DNA of 64,000 nucleotides from Alligator mississippiensis (lineage: Eukaryota; Chordata; Crocodylia; Alligatoridae): positions 240,928,719 through 240,992,718 of the forward strand of contig NC_081824.1 of NCBI RefSeq assembly GCF_030867095.1, read 5' to 3'. Positions 10,301 through 25,300 of this stretch are shown in pieces (position 1 is the first letter of the stretch; each line of letters opens with the position of its first letter). Below the pieces are notes generated by a model that worked only from the letters and a program-made list of their open reading frames with translations, ran no database searches and was not told the DNA's origin. The position numbers and the translations under genes were made by a program.

Positions 10301-13300
10301 TAGATTTGTTTAAAACTAAATTGTGTGGAATATGTTGGAGGCAGAGTAGGAAGAGAGTACGGTGTTGCACCACAGGATAGTTATAGCCCCTAAGCAGTCA
10401 AACACTTCAATTGTATGAAATTCTTCTGTATAACTTGTTCTGAATAGTTTCATTGTTTCCTCAGGAAAGGAGATGCGGCCTTACTGAATTGCACAGCTAT
10501 TGTGAACACAAGTAATGAGTCTCTGTCAGATAAGAATCCAGTATCTGAAAGCATCTTTATAAATGCTGGTCCTGACCTGAGGGATGAACTTCAGAAACTC
10601 AAAGGTAAATGGCTTGGAATCTGGCTCTGTAGGAAAAAAAAACTGCCTATATAATAGAAAGATTTGTTTTTTTGAACAAGGCAGGGGGCAGAAAAAATAT
10701 TTCCTGTTCTTTCCCTTAGTTGGCCTTAATATGAAATAAAGGGACAATGCTAGGGCCAGACTATGGCAAGCTATTCTTCCATTTTGTAATTCTAATTACA
10801 GATCATAGAAAAGCTTTTTGGCAACTATTCAGGTTACTGAAATTCTACTTTCAGGTCATGGTACAATTGTTCCCTTTGTGTATGAAGTGGCTTACAGCAG
10901 TTAACTTGAATAACTTACCTAAGCTTTTAGGGTAGTGACCAATCTTGGACAACTCCTGACTTTTCAGGACAACTCCCTTTAAGGAGGCATGCGCAGGGTT
11001 GCTGTTCACCACACCAGAAATCATAAACGCAACATGACTTTTTTTTTTTTTTAAGTCATTTCTGATGGTTTTTTGTATGCCTTGCTAGCCTGCAGCCATA
11101 CAACTTGCCTTTTCAGGAAATAATACTTAAATTATTAATTTAATAGCCTAATACTTAAAACAAAGTTACTATTCCACTTGATAAACAGTGACTCATTCAA
11201 TTGTTAGTTCACTTTCCCTTCTAAATCAAAAATGGTTTTATAAGGAAGTTCATTAATGATGGAAAAAGGCTTTTGGAAGCCTGGTAATTCTGCTTTGGAG
11301 TCTGGGGTTACATGAGCCCTGTCACCATAATATCAGAGTACCTGCAAATATTTATAAGGGTTGAAGTGTTGTAGCCGTGATGGTCCAAGAAATGTGAGAA
11401 GGAAGGTTTTCTTGCTGGTGTCTTTTTATGGGACCAGCTGTATAGCTGGAAGAAATGTTGGATGACAACAAGCTTTCAGGCATAAAGCATGCTTCTTTAG
11501 GTAGAGCCCTTCAGGAAGAAAGGCACATTTATCTAACATCTCCCACCTATACAGCTGATTTAATAAATGACCTGACCAAGAATACCTTGCTTCTGCAAAT
11601 ACTCTTTAGAGCTCAGTGCAGCTCTCAGGGAGGGAATTACTACCCCATTCTGCATGTGAGGTACTGAGATATTTAGGGACTTGCTCATGGTTCTACATGA
11701 AGTCTGAAATTTGAGGTACTTTATTCTTTTTGCCCTCCTCAACCACTGGGGTATCTATATTTCACTAGAATCCTGCAGTGTCCCATTACATTTGTAGCAT
11801 ATCGTTTTGCTCTCTGGTGCTGTAAACATCCTGAGTCTTGGGGAAGGTAACAATAGAAAAGAAACCACACCTCTGGACATTGTGGAAAACACTGCTGGTA
11901 TGTTGTGTGGGGAGGAGGAGGAGGCTGTGCGATGAATAGTGGATGTTTCTGCTTCCATTCGGCAACTTGAATTTCTGCCATTCGGCCAGCAGAAGTGGGA
12001 GAGGTGACTACTAAATTTGCTTATGGAAATTTAGCATATAATATCTGTCATCATTGGTCTTGAGGTCATTCTGCACTGTTTTTGCGCTTGTTCTGTATAG
12101 CAGAACATCTGAGAGAAGCTGACAGTGTAGGTGCTCTGGTTACAAATCCTAGAGTAAATATCATGAAGGCTTTCAGTTGGTTCTTTCCTAATCCCATTAT
12201 AGCCACTTTTCCTAAACCCTGAAAAGTCATGATTAAAGCATGTGACATGTTGACCTTACTTGGGCCTCAGCTCAGTGTTTTTTTTTGTTTTGTTTTTTAA
12301 TGGCTCAGCTGACTGACATTTCTTGGAACTATCTTCCTTTAACCTATAAATGTTTCAGGCTTGTAAACTAACTTCTAGGTCTACAGCTCTTTTACATGCA
12401 CATATAGTAGTTTAAGGAGCTCCTGTAGCAGCAGTAAAGTAAGTCTTCTAACTGCCATTGAAGCTGCACACTGTATCCAATGTACACTGTAAATGGAGAA
12501 AAATCTAAAGCTTTCATTTAAAATGTTGAGAAATGGTAGTTTAATACATAAATCACCAGACTGGATAAAGGAGACATTGGCTCTGTGCCTGGCTTTGTTA
12601 TGGACTTTGTGTGATTTTTGGGCAACTCGCATCCCTGATCTGCCTTACTCTTTGTAAAGTAGAAATAAGATTCTGATTTGACAAGCAGATGCTGGTTTAA
12701 AGGGGGGGTTCTGCCCCTTCCTCAGCCCTCTGCTTCTGAGAGGGGTGGGAAGAAGGAGGTGGGAACCTCCTCCATTGGCCCCACCAGCTGACACATGCCC
12801 AGAGCACACACCCGCTCCCACCCCCCCCCCCCCAACCCCGGCAGCTTAAGCCTGGCTGGGATCTCCCAGCCTCACTTCTCCACCCCTTCCCTAGCCATTG
12901 CCATGGGGGGGGGCAGGGGGTAGGAACACAGTTCCCCTCCCCTACCCCTGCACCAGCCGCCCAACTGAGGTCTACCCAGTGCAGAGGAGAAAGCACCTAT
13001 TGGCTTTCGCTTCCTCCCCCTAGCTTGAGCTGGCCTATGATTGCCCCTTGTCTTCCTCAGCTGTTACCGAAAGGGGTGGGAGTGGAAACGTTCCCCCCCC
13101 CCCCCCCCCCCCCCCGGGCCCAGCAATGCCCCCACCCCAGCCAGCTGGGGGCTGTCTAGCACAGAGTGGGGGGAGGGAAGCACCCACCTGGGTGCATTTG
13201 TCTCCTTGAAGCTCAGAGCTGGGCTGGGATCATCTCAGCCCTGCCTCCTTCTCAGCTGTCTGTTGGTTGGAGAAGAAGTGGGGCTAAGATGATACCAGCT

Positions 13301-16300
13301 CAGCTCTGAGCTGCAGGGGGACGAAAAACTCCCAGACAGGTGTTTTCCCTCCCACACCAGGCATACTCCAGCTTGTGGGGTTGGTGCTGGGCAGAAGTGG
13401 TGTGTTTCTACCCCCTCCTCCCCCTCAATGGCTTCGGAGGGGGCAGGACTGGGGGATCCCAGCCAAGTTCCAGCTGCAGTACAGGGGAAGAGCAGGGTGA
13501 AAAGCCCCCCGGTTACATAGTTTCCCCTCCATGTTGGGCAGATGTCAGCTGGGGGGTCTGCTAGGGGAGGGCTCTTCAGTGTCAGAAATGTGTAGATAAA
13601 TTGGAAGGCATTTAGAAAGGAACAGACTTGATTTGGGGGGAGCAGGGGCACAATTAAATAACAAAAAAGGTTACAAGAAGAAAATATGGTAGAGATCCAC
13701 TGTACATACTAGTGATTCTCAACCTCTTTATAGACTCATGGCACCTTTCAGAACTCTTAGTTCTCACTCACTTTCTGATAACAGAAAAATAATAGAGCAG
13801 TTCTTCTGTTGCGAATAACTCAATGTTTTAACATTATAGATTCTTATTTGAAATGTCTGGGCACATCCAGGCAAGTGTGGATGTGCAGTATGTGGTGTCA
13901 CAGCCCCACCTGTGGCACAACAACACTGCACATGCAGGCGTTCCTTACGTTGCTACTTTGCAGCACAGGGTGGGGAGATCCTGGAGTCAAAAAAAACCCC
14001 ATGCAAAAAAAAAAAGCAGGGTGGGGCAGCGCACACAGCATCAGTGTGCACCACCCAAAACCAGAGCCTGGCCGGCCAGAGCCACACTTCAGCTGCTGGC
14101 CAGGCTTCCTACTGCAAGAGTGCCACGGCTTCAGCTCCAGAGGCCCTCAGGACACCAGGTAAGCTGCTGGAGCCAGCACAGTTGCTGGCCCCAGCTTCCC
14201 CTACCACCTGGGGTAACCTGCTGCATGCCAGAGCGCACGTGCCACAGGCGTTACCTGGGAACAAGTAGCAGTGGCACAAGGTGTGCTGCTGCTACTTGTC
14301 CCCAAGGAACCACATGTTCCTGCTCATCTGGACACGCCCTCTGTGTTTGTTTTGTGAATCATGTTTGCGCACCTAACAGCACTAACATTGCATGGGACCC
14401 TGAAAGGATCTCAAGGAACCCCAGGTGACACAGTCTACACCAGTGATTGTCAACCAAGGTACTATGTCAGAGATGCATAAACTTTCATGACCAAGAGATC
14501 ACTTTATTAGATGTTAGTATTAGAAGTAGCTGTTATGAAAATGTATGCATCTCTGATTTCAGTTAGTCTATAAGGTGCATCTTTACCCTGCCTTCTGTCT
14601 GACTTCAGACTAACATGGCTAACTAGCACTCCTCAGAAGAAAATAAAAATAACTTGGTAAGGAGTGATGAAAGGATATAAACACCACAGGTTTGATTAGA
14701 AGGAAAGGAATGAAATGGAGAAATTAGGAAATGTAGCCTGAATACAAAGTCACTTGCCCTTCTATTGAGATATGTCATACTGAAGTGGACTTCTTGAAGT
14801 ACAGTTCCATTCTTCAGACCCTGAATGTCTTCAAAATAACCCATAAGGAATAACTAGTAAACTCCAGGGAGTGGATGAAAATGTGTTTTATGTCTTCAAA
14901 GAGAGACATCTGATTCTTTTAACAGCAATTACCTACCCACCCCCCAAACCAAACACTTTCAGAACTGTAAAGTGTGTATCTGTCTCATATTTCTATACAT
15001 CTGTAAATAGGTAAACTGCTAAAGAAAAGCCTTCTTGCAGCCTTTGAATTAGGAATGTGAAGTACAGTGTCCCTTGGGACTCTGTATCTTGTTTTGCTCC
15101 TTAGGGTGCATATCTTCTGAAGCAGTGATGCAAGGGCAATGCTTTTCACCTCCCCTGTCTGACCTGAGGATTCTCAGAGCAGTAAACCATCTTGGAGTGC
15201 AGAAGTTATCCTTGCAGAGGGCTGCTGCTGGGTTGGCTCAGGGAAATGAATGCTTGTCTGTACTAATGCGATAGGAGAGAGATGTTCCAGGGTGGACCTT
15301 CTTTGAAGATGAATAATTGGGATGTGCTGGAGTATTCCTGGCCCTGCTACCTAGCTTTTGGTGTCTCTTACCGTGTAAATGTTTGTTTCTCTAGGATGCC
15401 GGACAGGAGAAGCAAAACTGACAGAAGGATTTAACTTAGCCGCACGTTTCATCATTCACACTGTGGGACCCAAGTACAAGAGTCGATATCGCACAGCAGC
15501 CGAGAGCTCCCTGTACAGCTGTTACCGCAATGTTCTACAGCTTGCAAAGTGAGTGCAGGGCAGTTTGGGTTGCCCGTAACATGCATCATCCTGGGCTGTG
15601 GGGTGGGCAGAGTTGCAAGGGGTTTGACCACACACCTGCAGCATTAGACACTGGTGGGGCCTGCTGTCCTCAGCTCCCTTGCTTTGTGCTTCAGATTGCA
15701 ATTGGTTTTGAGGAGACAGAAAACAGGGTATGTCTGCACTATGACCAGTTTAGGCACTGAAAGCAGTCTGGCAGCAGTAGAGCTCCTTTCTCAGCCAAGA
15801 AGCAGGGTGGATGTGTCATACTGTGCTGCTGCAGTAAGACTGCTTCTGGTTCCAAGATAATTCATTGAAAGCTTGCTAGGGTATGCCTCTGCTATACTGC
15901 AGTCCTCAGTGTAGATGTCTATAGGCACAGCCATCTCTGCTATAGGAGATCACATTATTGGCGCATCAAGTTTCATGTTTGGGCATGGAGTACTACTGAC
16001 TGCTTCAGAGAGGCAGTCATCTTCCCATTCCACCTCCAAAATAATTCAGCAGGTCAATATTGGGGTGCTTCATTTTTGGAGAGGGAAGGATCTGTTCTGC
16101 CCAAAAACAGCTGAGGTACAGGCACATCATGCATGAGTCAGTCCCAGCACGTGGTTCTAGGAGTCTCCTGCAACAGAGAGTTGCCCTAGGCCTAGCTAGA
16201 ATATGTGAAAAACATTTCCTTCATGTAGTTTAAACTGAATCTTGCAGAAGATTCTTTGATATCCTCACAAAGTGATTCATGGAACTTTTAAATCAGAAAT

Positions 16301-19300
16301 AGTTGAGTGGCTTATAATTTTGTGTCTCATCTCTTGTTGCTTCTGAACTCATTTATAATGGACTAAAGGTTTGCTATGTACCTTGTTTTTTAATTCATCA
16401 AAGCCCTCTGTTCATGGCTGCTGTTGTCATTGCAGCAACCCTTATGGTGAATTCAACCCTTATGGTGAATCAAAACTTCGGGAAAAGGAATGAAATGTTG
16501 ATGTTTCTCAGGGGACAACAGAATAACTTTTCCCACACCATTTTAAGATCTGTTTGATATTGTGCAATGGTAGTTGCCTTATAAGTGAAGTTGTAGATGA
16601 GTTTCCATTTTTAGCCTGCTTTTTTTCCCATAGCCCCCTCCCCTGCAAGTTCTCTTGGATCTACAGAAGAGTCTCATGTGCTTCAAAACTGACAGGCAAG
16701 GCCAGAACTGTGGTAGAAATGTCACACTCCAAAGCAGTGGTGCTCAACCCCAAGCCCACGGGCCAAATCCAGCCTGCAAAACAGTGTCATCTGGCCCCCA
16801 GGGCTCTCCTTGGATCCAGAAATTTGATGGTGGGGGAGTGGTGGCACTGTTAATTGTCATTCCCCTGCTGCTAAATTTCCAGACCTGTGGGGAATCCTAA
16901 GGGCTGGACAGCATAGCCGTGCAGGCTACATTGGTCATGTAGGGCTAGAGTGGCACAGGACCTGAACCAAGTGCACAAAGTGGGGCAATGTGAGGTAGGA
17001 TTCAGGCACACAGCCAGAAGGGAAGTGCAAGGTGGAATCCATGTGGCATGAAGCCAGTTCTGGGCACTAACCCTGCTGATCCAGCCCCATACCACTAATC
17101 TGGCCCATGAGGCCAAAAGTTTGAGCATTACTGCTTTAAAGTAACTTGGATAAGTGGATTCTTCAGTTACAATAGCCTGAAAATAGCTGATTGTCAGATT
17201 ATATAAGGTCTAACGTTTTTCCTACTGGGAGTGCAGGGATGTTGAGACAAAGCAGGAGAGAAATAACTTGGTTTACTAGACTTTCAGTGGAAGTAGGTGA
17301 AAGTCGACTTTGAAATACAATGGCAATAATCAATTGATAAGTTTTTGGTCATAAGCTCTGATCTTGTACATCAGAGAACCACTTATTTCATGGCCCTCTC
17401 CTGGTGGTTGACTTTCTCTGCAGGGAAAGCTTTTCAGTACAAAAAGAGAATTATTCTATGCAAAGCATTATGTAAAGGCCCCAAAAGGCCTCTGGTAGAC
17501 CTAAGTCCTACAAGAAAGGAAGGTGCCAAGTCACTATCCTGGTCCAGACCTCTGTCAGTGTTCTGATGGGGTTTTTTTGGTTTTTTGTTTTTTAAGCATC
17601 AGAACTACAGGCAGCAGGTGGAAAAGGCTGGGAAATACTAGTGCTGTTCTCTTGTTTGCAGTACTGAGCATTTGTTCCTTCCTTCTGATCCTACCCTCAA
17701 ACTTCTCCTTCCCCACCCCTGTTCTGGTAGCATTGCCCTCCCTCTACAATCACTTGCCCTCCAGTGGAGGCAGCATTTGGAGGAGAGTTTATAGGGGAAC
17801 AGCTCTCTGATATGAGAAATAAGGGCCCATGTGGGAGGGGATTCTTGGGGACAAATCGGGTAAGGGGCACAGGCACTAGTCACTCTTAGATTTTTCTCTT
17901 TTCTTGGCTTTAGGGAGCAGGCAATGTCTTCAGTGGGATTCTGTGTTATAAATTCAGTGAAGAGAGGCTACCCCCTAGAGGATGCAACCCACATAGCACT
18001 GCGTAAGTAATGCGTGAAAGGTCAGTGTGTCTGAACGGGCACCTTTATAGAGCCCAGAGCTGTTTAGATTGGATGTAAACAGCAGCAGAGCGGAACTATG
18101 GGGAAGTACTGTAGAGGTGAGGGGTGCCAGTGTGTTGGATCTGTCATGGCTCTTCAGGTCTGCAGAGATGTATGTATATTCAGGTTTGGGATTGGCAAAT
18201 TCAAGATGATGCAACCAGCTTCATGCTATAATGTGACTGCATTTCTAACAGAGGTGGAAGCTTTGTCACTCTGTTTTGAAATGATTCTTGCTTTAGAGCT
18301 TGGTGTGCCCGGCATCTGAATTTGGAAAACCTTCAGGTTGGAAAGAAGAACTGAGAGCTGTTCGTGGAAGGAATCTGACAAGGCGAGAAATGTTATGCGT
18401 TTCCTTTGTGAGGTGCTTAAACCCTACTAGCACTCTAAATCTTTTTCCATAGTCTCTTGGACTTGTTTTCTTTCTGAAATTCCCCGCCACCCAGAACTGC
18501 CGATTTTATTTCCTCACCTGCTCCTTCCCCTTCTTGGTATTGGGATTAGACTGCACAGGGAATATTGAAGCAGACTAGATGAAAGTTTCTTCCCCTTGTA
18601 ATTGCTTCCTGGAACCAAGCTACTTAAAGGAGAAATTTGGGCTTGTCCTTGGTATGAGGGGAAAACCAATATTTGGACATTGGAGGCTTGATTCAAGCCT
18701 TCAGTATGACCACCCTGATTGTTGTTTTTGCAGGTCCAAATGATGTGGAACCAGAGAGCATCATTTGCCCCTGATACTATGTTGCAAGTTTAAAGGAGTT
18801 ATGCAAGGATTTCACTGCAGGAAATATTTAGAAATATGTTCTTGCTCACTGTCTCCCAACTCTCTCTCACCCCCGCCCCTTTTCTCTTGCTCTTGCTGTC
18901 TCTGAACTGTCATTACTTGAAAGAAGACTGTATTAACTTACTTCACAGTTTTGGGAAAAATAGAATTCTTTTTCAAGTCCTCTCCCATTTAAGTCATCAA
19001 CTTGTGAGATCTGGCTAGATCATAGCTCAAGAGCTGCACCTGCACAGGGACATCCTTGTCTAGGGACTTGGTTGCACAACAGTGTTTTTTCTGACCCTTA
19101 ACATTGACTTAAGAGTTAACCATATCCTCAAACATGGCTAAGGCTTTGGAAAATTTGGAAAAGAAGTAAAGAGGGAATTCTCTTGTGCTTTGCATTTTTT
19201 ATTACTGTTTCTAATTTAAAATGCTTCTTGAAATTTTCCCCCCGTTCTTAGTACTTTTCTACTTCCAGCAGGCCAGGAGGGTGGCACAGTTGGAAGCTAC

Positions 19301-22300
19301 ATTGAAAAGCATCACAGAGAGTGACAAATATCACTTGAAGCCTCTCTTCTTAGGTGCATTCAGAATACCACTGGGTTTCTTATTTATAAATACTCTGTAC
19401 CGTTGCAGTGTTGAGTCTTCGTTTGATTGAGAGACCATGTGCTGATGGACCTTATTTGGGGCCTCAGCTATTGAGAATTAGTTTGTATGCCATTCTGGGT
19501 TGCTCAAGGCTCTTTGCCTTCCTAGGGGGGGCGGGGGGGGGCTTGCAATGCATGTTGGCTTGTTCTGGAATTTTCTTCATTCTTCCGATGTAAGTTAAGG
19601 TCTGGGAGGTTTTTTTGGAAACCAGAGTACAGGACTTGGCTTAAGAGAATGGATTGACTTTTGGGGGCATTGTGAGCATGTTTAATGCATCTGCTGCTGT
19701 TCTCAAAAAATATGATCTTTCTCTGTATCCAACAGGGTATGCACCTGTTCATAACTTACCTCTATGTTTTTGGTTTTTTCCACATTCATTTTTAGTTTAC
19801 CCTAAAAGGGAACTTGCACACTTTCTTCCTATATGGAATGCCTCAGTGTGCAGTTCCTGCTACATAGAAGTAGGCCTCTTTTTTCCAAGGGATTTGGAAT
19901 ATAAATGAAAGAAACATAGTTCCAACAGCATGTTGAGTAAGGGCCTGTTCTCAGTGATACAAGGCTAGCTTTCCTGTACTTTTAATACGTGTTGATGAGC
20001 CTTGCCATATGTGCAGAAAAGGATTTGAATGGCAATGAGAGCCATTCAGCACTCAAAGAAAACTGTTCCCTATGCACTTGGCAGCAAGAAGGAAGACCCA
20101 AAGTTGAATTAGACAAGGTTACTACCTAAAGCTTTTGTGTAGAAGGAGATTTGAGCAAAACAGAGGAAACTGGGGGAGAGAGGGGGTTAGGGAGAAATGG
20201 GCAGAGGGTTTTGAGGAGGATTACAAAGTTATCTAGAGCTTTGAAAGTCAGTTTCAAATGCATAAACACAACACCACAGTAAGTGAGAAGTTAATAGCAA
20301 ATGAGTAGGTGAATCCTTGGTGTGGTCAGAACAGCAAGAAAGGGCTTTCACTGAATTGTTTTAGGAAAGCAGCTGAGAGTCAGGGTGTCACTGTGCACAG
20401 CCCGAGAAGGTATGGGTGTGTGCCCCTGGATCTACACATGGGGCAGGCCCGCTGCAGACTGGAGCCAGAGGCTGCGCCAAGCTTTTCCTGGTGGGGGGCT
20501 GGGCTGCACTGTGCTCGGGGCACACAGCAGTGGCACTGGGAGGGGTCTGCGGCAAATTTGGGGGTGACTGAAGCCCCCCCAGCCCCTCTTTTCAGCACCG
20601 CCACCTCCTGCCTCGAGCGCAGCTTGGCCCAGCCCCCACCAGGAAGAGCCCGATGGCAGCCCGACCTGCCCCGTGCACAGATCTGGGGGGCACATGCCCC
20701 CCATGCCCTCCTGGGGTGCGTGTAGCAGTAGGAGCTGCCCCCCCCCCCCCCCCCCATGACTCCCAGATGAGCCACAGCCCTGTCCAATGTCCCACCCTGG
20801 TTGAGCAGCACCTGCCCCACCCCAGCCCCACTCCCAGGGAGGAAAGGGCTAGCAGCTACAAGGAAGAACTGTTCCAAACTTAGAGGTCCCCTACTAGCAG
20901 AGATTAATGCAAAAGTTTCACTCTTTCTCAATATCTTCAAAGTAAGAAGGAGCAGCATCTGAGAAGGGAACTCTGCCTGCTGGACTGTCTAATTGCATGC
21001 ATAGTTGCTGCCTATAAAGCCATCTTGTTGGAAGAGGAGAGCTAGTGGATGTCCCTGTCCTGTTCTGCTGACTCTGTATTTCATTCTCTTTTCTCTCAGG
21101 CACAGTCAGAAGGTTCCTGGAGATATATGGGGAGACTCTGGAGAAGGTGGTGTTTGCAGTGTCTGAGCTGGAAGAGGTATCTCATCTGTATTCATCCTGT
21201 CAAAGTTCTTGGGCATGTTCTTATCCTCAAGCTTTAGGTCAGTGTAGATTCTTGTTCTCTAGGTTGTATTGTGGAGCTGAAGGTGAGTTACTTTATTCTC
21301 AAATTATACCCGTCTCTTCCCTGGCTTCTGGCCCCCTCGCGTTTTAATGAATGTCCTCCTAGGTGGCTCATCGGAAGCCCCTCTCTGTTTTCCCTGCTTG
21401 TATTCTCTTTAGAAGCTACAAACGGAATTGGCAAAAGCTTGGCCTATAGTTTTCTCTAGCCAGAAGGCAATTGCTTCATGTAAGATTCCTACTTAGCTTT
21501 GTCAATGCTGAAAATCCTCTCTGCTCCTTAGATTGAGGTCGCCATAGATCCTCCTGCCAGAGCCAAAGAAAGATTCCTAGGGGTTGAGGAAACTATCCCA
21601 TTTTCCAAGGGTTAATTAACCTTTGTTCTGTTTCCAGACTCCGACAATTTACTTTTGGACTTTCTTCTTTATCCTCTCATTGTACCTGTCTAAGGTTGTT
21701 TCTATGGAGATTTCAGAACATACTGAATCTAGTCAGTGTCCCTGGTGCCTGAAGTGAAATACGTCCTGCCCATTTGGGTTTTTAAATGAAAAATCCTTCT
21801 CCAAGTTTAGATGCTGGGTTTCCCTTACTGATTACTGTGCCCCTTTCCTCATATTTATCAAAGATAATTACCTCTTTCTTTTGCCTGGTTTCAAGTGGCC
21901 AAAAATACGCTGCCTTTGCAAGAACCTTCCCCTTTTTAAAGAGAACTGGCTTACAGAGGCACAAAAGGTAGTGGGGCTTAGTGGTCCAGCTTGTTTCAAG
22001 CAGCTTTCGTTGAGATCTGTCACTCATGAGAGAATTTTCCATTACAAATAAAAGGTAGCTGCAGTACTACCCTATTTAATTGTACTTTAAAACAGTTGTT
22101 GCTCAACCCCAAGCCATGCTAACATTTTATTATCTCCCTAGTTCCTGCTACATTGTTTTCTGCTGTTTGACTTATGGCACTGGAGAGAACAGTAGAAACT
22201 TAAGGGAACTAAATATATAGATTTGGTTAAACATCATGAAAGGATTGTAAAGCTGTAGCTGTATGAAAAGATGTATACTGAGAGAGAGGATTTATTTAAA

Positions 22301-25300
22301 CTAGGAATAATAGGATTAACCATATGGGGGGAAAAATACAGTTTTAATATCAGAAACATGTTTCTAAAACAGCCTTGTAGCATGAAGGAAGGAAGTATGT
22401 AACATAATCCAGTCAAAATTTTAATGAAACATTTGCAGGGCATAGTCATTTGAAGGGTGGAACTGCTGTGACTTAATATTTCTGTGAATAAACACTCTTA
22501 GAGGCTCGGGCTGTCTCCCTTTCCTCTTTTGCATTGGGCAAAAGCTCAGTGAAAGAAGGGAAGGAGATACGGGGTATCAAATAGGAAGAAGGAACAGTTT
22601 CTGAGAGAGACCCTTTGTCCCCCTATTCAGAGTTGAAATTGTTTGTGACAACATGGAGTAGCAGAACTTTTGAACCCTCTCACGAATACATGTAAGTCCT
22701 TAAACTTTCCTACTTCCAGGTCACTTACAAGAAGTTGCTGCCTCTGTATTTTCCAAGGTCATTGGAAGAAGAGAGTCGATCATTGCTTTGCCTTCCTGCA
22801 GATATTGGCAATGCAGAAGGGGAGCCAGTTGTACCAGAGCGTCAGATCAGGATTAGTGAGAAGCCAGGCATTCCAGATGGTGAGTTTTTGCAGCATCGTG
22901 AAACAACTGTCAGTTAGCGTGACAGTCAGTGAAAACCAGAGAACATGCAAAGGGAACAAACAGTTGCCTTTTTCAGGTGCTACATACTCATCACATTTAC
23001 AAGAACAGCCTCAGAGCAAAAATGTGCCAGTATTATGGCCACATACACTCTACCCTAGTGACATCAGCTAAAATCCTTTCTTCAGAGAAGGTGGAAGATG
23101 TGGACAAGAGATGATTTGACTTTTCTCTGGAGCAGCAAAAAGTCGTGACCAACCCCATGAGAAAGAGCTCCATCTTTGTGACTCCTCTTGGGCTGAGACG
23201 GGTAGTATTTGTGAACAATCCTGCAAGACATCCCCTGCCCCAAGGAATTTGGTATTCCAGCCAGCACGTCCAGAAAAGCGCTGCAGTCAGGAGGCGGGGA
23301 TAGGGCATTGGGAAGATTTCCACTGGGTAAAGACTGTGTGGTAGAAATTACTTTTAAGGAGAGAACTGAAAGAGATGGCCAGGATTTCAGGTGTCAAAAG
23401 GACTGCTAGGCTCCAAAAAACTAACTGGAAAAGACAAGCAGGAGAAACCACAGGTTGTATTTGAGTTGAAAGCAAGACTATCTGATAAGTATGAAGCAGA
23501 ATATAATAAGCAAAGATGGAGTTAGCTTCCCTTCCTGCTTCATATGGTGGTTCAGTCTCATCCATTGTGATAAGCTAAAACCAGCCACCTTTCTACATCT
23601 GTGCCAAGTTCTCTATCCTTTTCATCATTGCTCCTGAACAAGTAGCAGACAGCTTACATCAGATAGCTCAGACCTTCTTGACTGATTTGAGAAGCATGTC
23701 CTTCCCTTTTCCAGCAGTAACGAGAGTTTGTCCAGAAGAAAAAGTGATACAAAATACTCGGGTCCCTGGCCAGGGGCAAGTATTGGCCACAACTGCTTTT
23801 CAGTGTGAAATGTACACCACCACTGCTGAAGAAGAGAAGCCAGTTAGAATAACTCCTGGAAATTTTTCCTGCTTTCTGGGAACACAGACCCAAGTTGTGG
23901 GGAAGGTTTAATTCTCAATACATCCTGTCTGAAACCAAGAATTGCTCTTTTCTTTTTCTTCCTCCTTCCCCCTCCCCCCTTCCCCCCCCCCCATACATTT
24001 TCTGTACAAAGAGAGTAGCATGTGGCAGCTGCAGTTAAGGTGGCAAATAAATGCACCAGAGTCTAGCATTCTGATTTCTCACCCTGCACACCACAGTATT
24101 CTCTAAGAATGGGTCAGCCCACCTATCTTGCATCCTTTTTTTTTTTTCTTTTCTTCCTAAAGGAGACCAAGGTAATGAATCTGCTCCAAGGATGGACTGA
24201 ATAAAATCTCATGGCACTCAGTTTAAAAACTAGAGGAATGATACTAGGCAAAGATTTCTGCGACCTGAAGAAGAATGCACTGCATTCAAAAGCCTGTCTA
24301 AGTTTACCCCAACCATGCAATTGATCCAATAAAAGATGTCACCCCCCAAAATGTGCTTCCTATATGTTTCCTGGACCATCACAGCTGCATCATAATTCCA
24401 AGAGTACCAAAACATGAAGGAACTATGCTCATATTTTCAAGGCACTTTATAGCCATTAAACCTAGGAGTCCCAGTGAGACAGTTCACTACTATCCAGAGG
24501 CAAAGATTTCTTGTGATACCTTTTACTGAACCAACTATATAGCCAAGAGAGGTTTGACAAGCTTTAGGGCACGTGCTGCCCTTTTTTTAGGTCAGAGGGA
24601 GAAACAAAGCTAGCTTGAGCTGAATTAGCAAAGATTATAGTTCAATTGTAGTGAGCCATAAAGCCACTGCCTGTGTCTTTCTGTATGAGCCACAAAGCTG
24701 CTGCCACAGTCCAGGTTTTTTAGTTTCCAGTAAAGTTATGAATTTTTGTTCCTAGTCCCATTTTCTGAAGGTGTTTTGTTGTTTTTCCCCCGAGTTCCTA
24801 CGAGGATTGTGACATCAAAAAAGGGATGGTTCTGTGAAAAGTGCTTCTATCAGTGTTGATGTATGGCTGTTCTTTATTTTTTTTTTTTTTTTTCTGTGAA
24901 TATTTTTATTTTGGTGCATAGCTTTTTGTGTGATTTCATGAGGCATGTGGTGCACTGGGTGAGAGGAGAGCACATTCTGGGATAGACATGTATCCATGAA
25001 TTCTGATTATTGTGCTTGGGGGTAGGGGGGAGAGGGGAGGAAGAATAAGGGGGCAGAGGTGTTGATTGTTGTGGCAGTAGATGCCTGCTGACAAGTTTAG
25101 CATTTGTTAAGGTTGGATTGGGTTGTGTTCATCTGGTGTCTTTTATTCAGCAGGGAATTTGCTTCTGATGAGTCAGGTTTGGGGGTTGCTGAAAGCCAGA
25201 AGTGGGGGAGTTGGGAATATTTTTCTCCAGGTCTGATCTTTTTAAAGTACAGGCTGTAATTTGTTCAATCCTTCTTGTATAGTCTAGTGTGGAATGGTAA

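Larger units (their letters stand above)
7395..10464 (+). other. GDAP2: GDAP2 intron after coding exon 1
   Basis: It holds a MITE-like element (7821-8440), a pyrimidine tract (8478-8580) and a small hAT-like element (8672-9014). I see nothing definite in 7395-7820 or 9015-10464. Confidence 0.75.
10605..15394 (+). other. GDAP2: GDAP2 intron after coding exon 2
   Basis: It contains a SINE-like repeat (11361-11505), GC-rich repeat DNA with poly-C (12690-13560), a hAT-like left end at 13707, a MITE-like element (13859-14339) and another SINE-like fragment (14549-14635). The rest (10605-11360, 11510-12690, 14640-15394) shows nothing I can name. Confidence 0.7.
15549..17913 (+). other. GDAP2: GDAP2 intron after coding exon 3
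   Basis: A possible MITE lies at 15727-15935 and a hAT-like element at 16735-17133. Otherwise I see nothing in 15940-16730 or 17140-17910. Confidence 0.7.

Noticed and set aside
22080-22125. hAT terminus at ACAGTTGTTGCTCAACCCC
   Set aside because: There is a single motif with no partner end or flanking duplication.
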